Shown piece after piece: positions 1 through 5,839 of a stretch of DNA of 7,822 nucleotides. The translations under genes and the position numbers were made by a program. The notes beneath the pieces are model-generated. The model made no database searches and was not told the origin of the DNA. It saw nothing but the letters and a program-made list of their open reading frames with translations. Positions within the stretch are counted from its first letter, which is position 1; each line of letters begins with the position of its first letter. Origin of the DNA: an uncultured candidate division Zixibacteria bacterium (GTDB lineage: Bacteria > Zixibacteria > MSB-5A5 > GN15 > FEB-12); contig CAJVYT010000197.1 in assembly GCA_913009765.1 (NCBI GenBank), positions 1 to 7,822 on the forward strand. The letters are read 5' to 3'.

Positions 1-1
1 C

Positions 2-115
2 ACATTGGCACCTATTTTATTGGTGCTTGGCTATCTTATACTCATTCCTATTTCTTTGATGCTCAAAGATGATTCAGTGTCTAATCAATCAACAGATTCA
101 GAAATCTCCGACTGA
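2..115 (+). CDS. C-terminal end of a small membrane protein (partial, 5' end outside window)
   Basis: Only the last 37 codons are present, read in frame from base 2 to the TGA at 113-115. They encode one hydrophobic segment of about 20 residues (starting TLAPILLVLGYLILIPISLM) followed by a polar, Ser/Asp-rich tail that is probably cytoplasmic. A 'LAPILLVLGY..LIPI' helix closing a short protein recalls the small two-helix DUF3098-type membrane proteins, but this is recall and not a search result. The other two forward frames close early or give no plausible peptide. The gene lies 43 bases upstream of the glycosyltransferase on the same strand, so the two may be co-transcribed. No terminator hairpin is visible in 116-158. 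No function can be assigned. Confidence 0.6.
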   Translation, partial: TLAPILLVLGYLILIPISLMLKDDSVSNQSTDSEISD

Positions 116-158
116 TTTTTTCTTTGTTTCTTCTCTTTTAGTTTAAGATACTGAGTGT

Positions 159-1283
159 ATGTCAAAATCTAAAGTTGCATTTATTTGTCCGTCAAGATCA
201 TGGGGGGGACTTGAAATGAATGTCTTGAGACTTTGTGTTTGGCTTAATAAACGGGGGAGAAATATTTTACTTTATTGTCCGCAGGATTCTGAATTATCTT
301 CTCAAGCAAACCAAAACCATATTGAAATCAGAAATCTTGATTCAACTTCTAAGTTTAACGATTTATTACAAGCAAAAAAACTTTCAGATTCTTTAAAAAA
401 AGAAAATGTTCGTTTAGTGCTGTTTCATCTAAATAAAAATTTCCCAATGATGAGTCTTGCAAAATTGTTCAATCGCAAATTCTTTAAACTTTTGTATATG
501 CAGCATATGCATCTTGGGGGAAATAAAAAAGATTTTCTACATAATTTTATTTATAAACAGCTTGATTGTTGGATAGCTCCTTTAAATATGTTTGCCAAAA
601 GACTGACAGAGATAAGCAGAATTCCAAAATCAAAAATCAATGTAATCCCATTTGGGATTGAACTTGATAGGTTTGTACAATGTTCAGTAACACAAACAGA
701 AGCACGACAAATCTTAAATTTACCGACAGATAAAAAAATTGTAGGTTTTATCGGAAGGCTTGACCCGAAAAAATGTCAGCATCTGTTAATTGAGGCGGCT
801 TACAAACTTCAGCAAAACAAAATTGATATTGATATTTTATTGGTTGGGGACAGTACCAAAAATGAAGAACGGCAATATAAACAAGAGCTTGATACGCTCA
901 TTGACAAATATAATTTGAATGATAAAATTCATTTTAGACCGCACTTAGATAATGTGGAGACAGCTTTTAAAGCATTAGATATTTTTTGTCTGACAACAGG
1001 GTCGGAAACTTTTGGGATGGTAACTATTGAGGCAATGGCATCGCAGCTTGCTGTAATCGGCTCTAACGAGGGCGGGACAACAGAAATAATTCAGCATGAG
1101 AAAAACGGGTTATTGTATCAATCCGGTAATTCTGATGAGATAGTGTTATCTATTGAGAGATTATTACAAGATGCTACTTTTAAAGATAATCTTGCCAAAC
1201 AAGCAAGAGAAGATGCCTTGCAGTATTACTCTCATACTTCTCAATGTGACGCATTAGAAAAATGTTTTGACCGATATATATAA
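159..1283 (+). CDS. GT4-family (GT-B fold) glycosyltransferase
   Basis: A 374-residue cytoplasmic or membrane-peripheral glycosyltransferase that should move a sugar from a nucleotide donor to a growing surface glycan or lipid acceptor. The N-terminal Rossmann half opens with a beta strand and a WGGLE glycine loop (residues 15-19), which contacts the acceptor in this fold. The linker IPFGIELDRF is at 163-172. The C-terminal donor half begins with VGFIGRLDPKK (195-205), whose Arg200 and Lys204/205 are the usual diphosphate contacts. The EX7E signature is Glu283...Glu291 in SETFGMVTIEAM, followed by EGGTTEII (304-311). There is no signal peptide or membrane segment, and the length is normal for GT4. 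An in-frame TAA at 144-146 leaves the ATG at 159 as the first ATG, but the ribosome site is weak (GAG at 153-155 only). The donor cannot be told from sequence. GDP-mannose is a guess based on the nucleotidyltransferase fusion nearby. Codons 15-17 contain a run of seven G. Confidence 0.93.
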   Translation: MSKSKVAFICPSRSWGGLEMNVLRLCVWLNKRGRNILLYCPQDSELSSQANQNHIEIRNLDSTSKFNDLLQAKKLSDSLKKENVRLVLFHLNKNFPMMSLAKLFNRKFFKLLYMQHMHLGGNKKDFLHNFIYKQLDCWIAPLNMFAKRLTEISRIPKSKINVIPFGIELDRFVQCSVTQTEARQILNLPTDKKIVGFIGRLDPKKCQHLLIEAAYKLQQNKIDIDILLVGDSTKNEERQYKQELDTLIDKYNLNDKIHFRPHLDNVETAFKALDIFCLTTGSETFGMVTIEAMASQLAVIGSNEGGTTEIIQHEKNGLLYQSGNSDEIVLSIERLLQDATFKDNLAKQAREDALQYYSHTSQCDALEKCFDRYI

Positions 1284-1316
1284 AAAAACAGACAGGAGCT
1301 TAACAGCTCCTGTCTG
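1282..1316 (-). terminator. Rho-independent terminator of the mcp-cheW operon
   Basis: A perfect 12-bp inverted repeat, CAGACAGGAGCT (1289-1300) and AGCTCCTGTCTG (1305-1316), encloses a TAAC tetraloop. On the - strand the hairpin is followed directly by seven T (complement of A 1282-1288), the classical intrinsic terminator layout, 60 bases past the cheW stop. On the + strand the hairpin starts five bases after the glycosyltransferase stop but is followed by AACCAAAAG with no T-tract. It should therefore work mainly for leftward transcripts, although it may still protect the 3' end of the + transcript. The T-tract overlaps the glycosyltransferase TAA stop. Confidence 0.92.
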
Positions 1317-1376
1317 AACCAAAAGTAAGAAAAAAGTTAGGTAATTAAGTTATAACAAAAAACAATTAACATATTA

Positions 1377-1859
1377 TTAAACGAGTTCTGTGTCAATTTC
1401 GGAAATATTTATTTCTGACACGATCTTGGATATATTCAAAAAGATTAACAGGCGTTCATCAAGCTTGGCAACACCATTTATATAGTCCGTACCTATTGAT
1501 GTTACTATACCGGGAGCCGGTTCAATAGTCGAACTCGGTAGACGGAGAACTTCTTCTACCGCATCGACTATCATACCGACAATATTAGCCCCCTCTTCAC
1601 AAACTACTATCCTTGTATTTTTGGTCCACTCTTCAACTTCCATATCGAATTTTTTACGAAGGTCTATTACCGGAATAACTTTACCTCGAAGGTTGATTAC
1701 ACCTTCACAGTAATGTGGTGCTTGTGGAATTTTTGTGATTTCCACCATCCGGTTTATTTCCTGAACTTTTCGGATATCAATTCCGAATTCTTCCTGACCC
1801 AACTTAAAAGAAACAAGTTGAGTCAGATTATCCAGATTGTTAATTTCTTGGTTAGCCAT
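1377..1859 (-). CDS. cheW: Chemotaxis coupling protein CheW
   Basis: A 160-residue soluble protein of normal CheW length. It bridges chemoreceptor tips and the histidine kinase CheA in the membrane-associated chemosensory array. After a short N-terminal extension, the twin SH3-like barrel fold begins at LVSFKLGQEEFGIDI (15-29). The hallmark VINLRGKVIPVIDLRKKF is at 54-71, with the Arg of NLRG (residue 58) corresponding to the conserved receptor/CheA-contact region. VGMIVDAVEEVLRLP (94-108) and INGVAKLDERLLIFL (127-141) complete the family pattern. There is no fused receiver domain, so it is CheW and not CheV. The ATG at 1857-1859 is supported by AAGGGG five bases upstream. The gene starts 16 bases after the mcp stop, so the two are almost certainly one operon, and this CheW probably serves that receptor. 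No cheA is present in the window. Confidence 0.97.
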   Translation of the reverse strand: MANQEINNLDNLTQLVSFKLGQEEFGIDIRKVQEINRMVEITKIPQAPHYCEGVINLRGKVIPVIDLRKKFDMEVEEWTKNTRIVVCEEGANIVGMIVDAVEEVLRLPSSTIEPAPGIVTSIGTDYINGVAKLDERLLIFLNISKIVSEINISEIDTELV

Positions 1860-1864
1860 TACAA

Positions 1865-1870
1865 CCCCTT
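1865..1870 (-). promoter_or_regulatory. Ribosome binding site of cheW
   Basis: AAGGGG on the - strand lies five bases before the cheW ATG, inside the 16-base gap after the mcp TAG stop. It fixes the cheW start and indicates independent re-initiation on a shared mcp-cheW message. Confidence 0.8.
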
Positions 1871-1875
1871 CGTTT

Positions 1876-4002
1876 CTAAGCTTCAGCAGTTTCTTTTATT
1901 TTAAATTGCTTTACAATCTGCTGCATACCTTCAGCATTTCTATTTAACTGTTCAGCAGCGGCGGCAGATTGTTCGGCACCGGTGGCAGATTCTCTTGCGA
2001 TGGAAGCAATATTTTCCATGTTTTTAGAAATCTGTTCAGCGGCTGATGATTGTTCTTCTGATGCTGTGGCAATCTGTTGAATCATGTCTACTACTTGACC
2101 TGACATTGTAACAACTTCATTGAGACTGTTACCGGCTTTATCAGCTAATTCACGACCATTATCTACTTCTTTAATGCCTTTTTCCATAGACTGCACAGCT
2201 TCATTAGTTTCTGATTGGATACCTTTAATCATTTCAGTAATTTCACCGGTTGCTTTACCTGTACGCTCGGCAAGTTTTCTGACCTCATCAGCAACAACAG
2301 CAAAGCCACGTCCCTGTTCACCGGCTCTTGCGGCTTCAATAGCGGCATTTAGAGCAAGCAGGTTGGTTTGGTCGGCAATATCATCAATAACCTCAACAAT
2401 TGCACCTATCTGATTAGCAGACTCAGCTAATTTACCAATAGATTCTCCGGACTCTTGAACCACAGTTGCGATTGCCTGCATGCCTTGAATAGTTTCACTT
2501 ACAATTTGAGCACCGTCTCCGGCAGTTTGACCTGCTTGTTCGGCGGCAGAGTTTGCTTCGCCGGCATTTTTAGAGGATTCGACAATAGTTACTGTCATTT
2601 CTTCTACGGCTGTCGATATTTGTGTGACTTGATCAGTCTGATCTTTGGCACCACGAGACATCTGTTCTGATGAGGAAGCGACCTCTGTTGCGGCTGATAC
2701 AACTTCTGATGCGGTATTACCAATTTGTCCAATTGTTTGAGAAAGATTTTTTGTCATCTTATTTAAAGCTGAGGTCATGGTAGCTTTTGCTTCTAATGTT
2801 CCTTCAATAGCATTAACCAAAATACCGATTTCATCTTTTGAGTCAATACCAATATGTTCAATCTCAGTTTCATTGAATTGTTGTGTTAAATCATTATTGG
2901 CAATAAGTTCAACAACTTGAACCATGTCATCAAATTCTTTATTCATGTTTTCAGTAAGATCAACAACTTTATTTATTGGCTTTGATATAGCACGTGCAAT
3001 AAAGAATGCAAGTATAACACCAATTAAAAATGCACAGATTAAACCTATGATCATTATTGTGGATGATGAAGTTAACAGGCTCACGGCATTATCAGCAACC
3101 TTTTGAGTATGTTCTATCCCAAATTTAGCTGTATTCTGAGCACTTTGTAATACCTTTGCAGCGGCGAGATCTTGTTCTTTGCTCAATTCCTGAACAGCAA
3201 GCCAGTTTTCTAATAAATTATTCATTGCCCCCAAATATGATTGGGCAGCTTCTTGAGTTGACTCAATTTCTTTGATTTCTTTTTCCTCATGAGAAATATT
3301 GCTTAAAGCACTAAATTTTTCATCCATGACGTTAAAGTTTTGTCTGGCATCCTCAATTACTTTTGGCGAGCGTAGTGCTTGTGATTTAAAGGCAGCAATT
3401 CTGCTTTCATTACCTAATTCAATAATTTCATTTACCAGTTTTATTTTTTCTTGTCTTTGAAGTAATTTTTTAGAATTTGCTCCGGAAGCGATTTCTTTTT
3501 TTAATGCCGTATTTTGCTCAGCTACAAAAGAACTACAATTTAGCATATATTTTTTAGCAGCTTTTTCAAGATTCTTGCGATTACCTACAAGCAAATTATT
3601 TTTTTCTACAATTTGTTTTGTAATATCGTTATATTCCGAATATCCAGTTTTTGCTTGGATAACGGCAGAAGCAAGAGAAGTTAAATCTTTTGATTTAGCG
3701 GCTAAATCGTCACATTCATCCAGAAGCTTGCCAAGCTCATTCAAATGTTCATTACCTTCTGTGAGATAAGTTTCTTCTCCAGAGAAGTTGTAACCACGTA
3801 TTGCATACATAGCGGCTAATGAAGTTCTTTCAATTTTATTGGCGATATTTACTTCAGGGACATATTCTACACTAAGTTTAGTAGATTCGGTCTCTACGTT
3901 CCCCATATTGTAAATCGCTAATCCGCCTAAAGAACAAGCGATTAAAATTAGTAAGCCAAAACCCGCACCAATTTTTGTTCCAATTTTCAGATTTTTAAAC
4001 AT
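1876..4002 (-). CDS. mcp: Transmembrane methyl-accepting chemotaxis protein with large helical periplasmic sensor
   Basis: A 708-residue chemoreceptor. A short basic N-terminus is followed by TM1 (about 12-31), an all-helical extracytoplasmic region of about 280 residues (32-313), and TM2 (about 315-338, [20 protein letters not shown]). A HAMP-type linker starts at [12 protein letters not shown] (339-350) and includes [10 protein letters not shown] (390-399), and the cytoplasmic coiled-coil hairpin follows. The signalling tip is unmistakable: [21 protein letters not shown] (542-562) then [17 protein letters not shown] (564-580), which binds CheA and CheW. A good methylation consensus is A645-T-A-S-E649-E650-Q-S-S-A, and SSSEQM (443-448) and AVEEMT (465-470) are further candidates. 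The C-terminal arm of about 140 residues suggests roughly 20 heptads per arm. There is no C-terminal CheR-tethering pentapeptide. The size and helical character of the sensor fit an HBM-like double four-helix bundle, a family that includes organic-acid receptors such as McpS. The ligand cannot be inferred. AAGGAG six bases upstream fixes the start. Confidence 0.96.
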   Translation of the reverse strand: MFKNLKIGTKIGAGFGLLILIACSLGGLAIYNMGNVETESTKLSVEYVPEVNIANKIERTSLAAMYAIRGYNFSGEETYLTEGNEHLNELGKLLDECDDLAAKSKDLTSLASAVIQAKTGYSEYNDITKQIVEKNNLLVGNRKNLEKAAKKYMLNCSSFVAEQNTALKKEIASGANSKKLLQRQEKIKLVNEIIELGNESRIAAFKSQALRSPKVIEDARQNFNVMDEKFSALSNISHEEKEIKEIESTQEAAQSYLGAMNNLLENWLAVQELSKEQDLAAAKVLQSAQNTAKFGIEHTQKVADNAVSLLTSSSTIMIIGLICAFLIGVILAFFIARAISKPINKVVDLTENMNKEFDDMVQVVELIANNDLTQQFNETEIEHIGIDSKDEIGILVNAIEGTLEAKATMTSALNKMTKNLSQTIGQIGNTASEVVSAATEVASSSEQMSRGAKDQTDQVTQISTAVEEMTVTIVESSKNAGEANSAAEQAGQTAGDGAQIVSETIQGMQAIATVVQESGESIGKLAESANQIGAIVEVIDDIADQTNLLALNAAIEAARAGEQGRGFAVVADEVRKLAERTGKATGEITEMIKGIQSETNEAVQSMEKGIKEVDNGRELADKAGNSLNEVVTMSGQVVDMIQQIATASEEQSSAAEQISKNMENIASIARESATGAEQSAAAAEQLNRNAEGMQQIVKQFKIKETAEA

Positions 4003-4008
4003 GTTTCT

Positions 4009-4014
4009 CTCCTT
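4009..4014 (-). promoter_or_regulatory. Ribosome binding site of mcp
   Basis: AAGGAG on the - strand sits six bases before the ATG at 4000-4002. It is a near-ideal Shine-Dalgarno sequence, notably stronger than those of the glycosyltransferase or the LuxR-type gene, and confirms the mcp start. The next codons encode the basic N-terminus and TM1 expected of a receptor. Confidence 0.85.
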
Positions 4015-4046
4015 AAATAGTTTAATAAATTCTTTATAAATTTTCT

Positions 4047-4076
4047 CTTTTGATTGCTACCCCCGTCAATCAAAAG
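4047..4076 (-). promoter_or_regulatory. Leader hairpin in the mcp 5' untranslated region
   Basis: A perfect 10-bp inverted repeat, CTTTTGATTG (4047-4056) and CAATCAAAAG (4067-4076), has a 10-base loop. On the - strand the loop reads ACGGGGGTAG, with five consecutive G. It lies 45-74 bases upstream of the mcp ATG, so it would form in the leader if transcription starts further upstream. Neither strand has a T-tract immediately after it, so it is not an intrinsic terminator. I recognise no known riboswitch. It could be a protein-binding RNA element, an mRNA-stability element or a DNA operator. Confidence 0.5.
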
Positions 4077-4154
4077 CAGATAACTTAACATACTCCTTGT
4101 CGATTTCTTAAATAGGATATTGCCCTATATTGTATTTATTGATAATACAACCGT

Positions 4155-4187
4155 GGTTCTTGTACTCTTTTAATTTTCGGTTCTTGT
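4155..4187 (-). repeat. Direct repeat ACAAGAACC, two copies
   Basis: ACAAGAACC occurs at 4155-4163 and 4179-4187 (- strand reading), with start points 24 bases apart. It lies immediately downstream of the TATAAT at 4190-4195. Tandem nine-base half-sites spaced by about two helical turns are typical of regulator binding, but two copies can also arise by chance. Confidence 0.4.
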
Positions 4188-4189
4188 CA

Positions 4190-4195
4190 ATTATA
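4190..4195 (-). promoter_or_regulatory. Candidate -10 box for mcp
   Basis: A perfect TATAAT on the - strand. The corresponding -35 position (4213-4218) reads ATATCT, a poor match to TTGACA. A dyad starts two bases further upstream, so an activator-dependent promoter is conceivable. In AT-rich DNA a lone TATAAT is weak evidence. Confidence 0.25.
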
Positions 4196-4219
4196 CTTGC
4201 GGTATGAAAAATAGATATA

Positions 4220-4244
4220 TATTGGATATATGGGATATCCAATA
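4220..4244. promoter_or_regulatory. 10-bp-arm dyad, possible operator
   Basis: Perfect arms TATTGGATAT (4220-4229) and ATATCCAATA (4235-4244) surround the five-base spacer ATGGG. The dyad lies 76-100 bases past the LuxR-type gene stop and just upstream of the candidate mcp -10 box, about where an activator would bind. It could instead act as a weak terminator for the upstream gene: on the - strand a T5 run follows only after about ten bases and the stem is AT-rich, so I favour an operator. Confidence 0.4.
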
Positions 4245-4319
4245 GAAAATCCACATTGAGAGTCATAAAGGTAGGCACTATATAGACTTACAAAGAGAAT
4301 GAGAACATGATGTTTTATA

Positions 4320-5798
4320 TTAAATGGATTTTAGAAACGTCACAAGATTGATATTATCATTTGCAATATTGAGTTTTTTCCGAATAGTTTTACGTTGATT
4401 AAATACCGTACCTGCTGAAGTTCCAAGCATTTCCCCGATTTCTTTAGAAGTCATTCCATCCTTGAGCATTTTACAAATTTCAATTTCTCGGGGTGATAAA
4501 TTAACAAATAGAGTTTCAAGTTTGCCAACAAAAGGGGAGGCAACTGTTTTAAGATTATCAATAATTAAAGAAATATAACCTGATTGATAATCATTAGCTC
4601 CAATTTTCAGTTTTCTTACAAGCGGTAAAATTGTCCTGTTTACATGAGATTGCACAGATAATATTTGTTCTTTTTTTTCTATTTCAATTCTATTCAGTAT
4701 CTCTTTGAGAGCAGTGTTAGAAGATTGTAATGCTTTTTCTGATAATTTACTTTGCGTAATATCTTGGATTGTACCAAACATTTCAACCGGATTTTTATTC
4801 TCATCAAATTTTAATTCACCTAATCCGTGAACCCATTTTTCTTTGCCGGTTGCAAACTCTATTATTTTGTATTCTTTATCAAACTTTTTATTTTGTCGTA
4901 AAATATCATTAAGTAGATAATGAGATATCATATCTCTATGGTCGGGATGTACAAGTTTTAGCCAACTCGGTACATCGTTTGGATAACTACTATTTATTCC
5001 AAAGATAGTATATAGTTCTTCTGAGCCTGTCCATGTGCCTGTTATAATATCAAAATCATAATATCCTATTTGTGCAACCTTTTCTGCTTCAATAAGTTTT
5101 TTTTCTTTTTTGTATAATTTTTCTTCTGTTTGCATTCGAGTAACAGCAACACCAACAGAATTACTCAATTTTTCAAAGAACTGAATATAGTCATTGGTAA
5201 ATATATTTTTCTTATAATCATTTAATTGCAATAACCCTATAATTTCATTGTCTGTTTTAATTGGAATGAGTGCTACCGATTCATACCTTTCTTTGTTGAA
5301 GCGATTGCGTAAATGTATCTGTAATAAGTTGTTTTTTATTAGTTCTGTAGTTCCATTCGTCCAAAAACTACCATAAGAAGTGAAACAAGGTAACTCGAGA
5401 TTAATATTTCCGCTAATAACTTTTCTGCATAAACATTCAAGATAAGGCTTATTATTACTATTTCGTAATATGTCACCATTTTTATCAACAGCACAAAGGT
5501 TCATTTCTGATTTGACAAAGTTAAGTGAAAAACCAGAGGTCTCATAGTACGGGTAATTGTCACCATCTTTTAATCTAATACCAACAGCTTCGATACCTGT
5601 GTATGTTTTAATTCCTAATAATACTTCCCGTATAACTTCTTTAGTTATCGATTGTTTATTGAGAATTTCAAATATGTGTAATGTAAGGTTTTGCTGCTGC
5701 TCTTTCGCACTCATTAGATGTATATCTTGAATGGGGTCGGCTAAAATAATATTACTTAGATTGTTTAATCTATTTACCATACTGTTTATAGTCGGCAT
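4320..5798 (-). CDS. Cytoplasmic GAF-PAS-LuxR sensor/transcriptional regulator
   Basis: A 492-residue soluble one-component regulator with no membrane segment, kinase or receiver domain. The GAF-like sensor spans about 50-222, with NLCAVDKNGD (100-109), ECLC (121-124), FTSYGSFWTNGTTELI (139-154) and YESVALIPI...IIGLLQLND (172-194). Cysteines stand at 102, 122, 124 and 138. A PAS_3-type domain with PAC follows at about 240-350 (VAQIGYYDFDI, WLKLVHPDHRDMI, EMFGTIQDIT), then a helical linker (350-430). A GerE/LuxR helix-turn-helix occupies about 432-490: LSPREIEICKMLKDGMTSKEIGEMLG then TVFNQRKTIRKKLNI. I recall the same GAF-PAS-LuxR arrangement from Deltaproteobacteria, with unknown ligands. The start at 5796-5798 is uncertain: no Shine-Dalgarno is visible, and Met7 or Met29 are alternatives. 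The gene begins 41 bases after the nucleotidyltransferase fusion, possibly in the same transcript, and faces the mcp control region. Confidence 0.88.
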   Translation of the reverse strand: MPTINSMVNRLNNLSNIILADPIQDIHLMSAKEQQQNLTLHIFEILNKQSITKEVIREVLLGIKTYTGIEAVGIRLKDGDNYPYYETSGFSLNFVKSEMNLCAVDKNGDILRNSNNKPYLECLCRKVISGNINLELPCFTSYGSFWTNGTTELIKNNLLQIHLRNRFNKERYESVALIPIKTDNEIIGLLQLNDYKKNIFTNDYIQFFEKLSNSVGVAVTRMQTEEKLYKKEKKLIEAEKVAQIGYYDFDIITGTWTGSEELYTIFGINSSYPNDVPSWLKLVHPDHRDMISHYLLNDILRQNKKFDKEYKIIEFATGKEKWVHGLGELKFDENKNPVEMFGTIQDITQSKLSEKALQSSNTALKEILNRIEIEKKEQILSVQSHVNRTILPLVRKLKIGANDYQSGYISLIIDNLKTVASPFVGKLETLFVNLSPREIEICKMLKDGMTSKEIGEMLGTSAGTVFNQRKTIRKKLNIANDNINLVTFLKSI

Positions 5799-5801
5799 TT
5801 C

Positions 5802-5818
5802 TGTTCAAAAACTGAACA
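5802..5818. promoter_or_regulatory. 17-bp palindrome at the LuxR-type gene start
   Basis: TGTTCAAAAACTGAACA has perfect 6-bp arms and a 5-bp spacer. It ends three bases before the assigned ATG of the LuxR-type gene, filling the place where a ribosome site would be expected. As DNA it could be an operator, perhaps for autoregulation. As RNA it could form a small hairpin that hinders initiation. If a downstream Met is the real start, it would lie further into the leader. Confidence 0.4.
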
Positions 5819-5839
5819 TGAAAGAAGACTAAAAACATA

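Larger units (their letters stand above)
4003..4319 (-). promoter_or_regulatory. Intergenic control region upstream of mcp-cheW
   Basis: These 317 bases lie between the stop of the LuxR-type gene and the mcp start and hold no credible gene. On the - strand they contain, in order toward mcp: a 10-bp-arm dyad (4220-4244); a TATAAT at 4190-4195 with no good -35 box 16-18 bases upstream; two copies of ACAAGAACC with starts 24 bases apart (4155-4163 and 4179-4187); a 7-bp dyad TTGTATT/AATACAA (4130-4136 and 4144-4150); a weak 5-bp dyad ATAGG/CCTAT (4112-4116 and 4124-4128); the leader hairpin (4047-4076); and the Shine-Dalgarno. A TTGACA at 4185-4190 has no matching -10 at 16-18 bases. I find no sigma-28 (TAAA-N15-GCCGATAA) or sigma-54 (TGGCAC-N5-TTGC) site. 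The mcp promoter probably lies here, but its exact position is uncertain. Confidence 0.55.

Noticed and set aside
2120..3769. Several + strand open frames of 60-97 codons antisense to mcp
   Set aside because: They are by-products of the biased codons in the receptor's coiled coil, with low-complexity translations and no supported starts. The same applies to 1713-1904, 5877-6200 and 6438-6740 over other genes.
1377..4002. New chemosensory-defence or signalling system built on MCP and CheW
   Set aside because: Both proteins match ordinary family patterns throughout, and no unusual partner gene is attached to them in the window.
3987..4091. 34-codon leader ORF on the - strand overlapping the mcp start (MLSYLLLIDGG...)
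   Set aside because: Its only ribosome-like sequence (AAGGAG) ends one base before the ATG, too close to work. The peptide has no known motif, and much of it is explained by the leader hairpin.
4185..4190. TTGACA as the -35 box of the mcp promoter
   Set aside because: Spacers of 16-18 bases give AGAGTA, GAGTAC or AGTACA, none a convincing -10.
4220..4244. Dyad as the intrinsic terminator of the LuxR-type gene
   Set aside because: The stem is AT-rich and the nearest T-run on the - strand is about ten bases away, so it is a weak terminator at best; kept as a possible operator.
4003..4319. Sigma-28 or sigma-54 promoter expected for chemotaxis genes, and known riboswitches
   Set aside because: Reading the - strand, I found no TAAA-N15-GCCGATAA, no GG-N10-GC core, and no recognisable c-di-GMP or other aptamer core.
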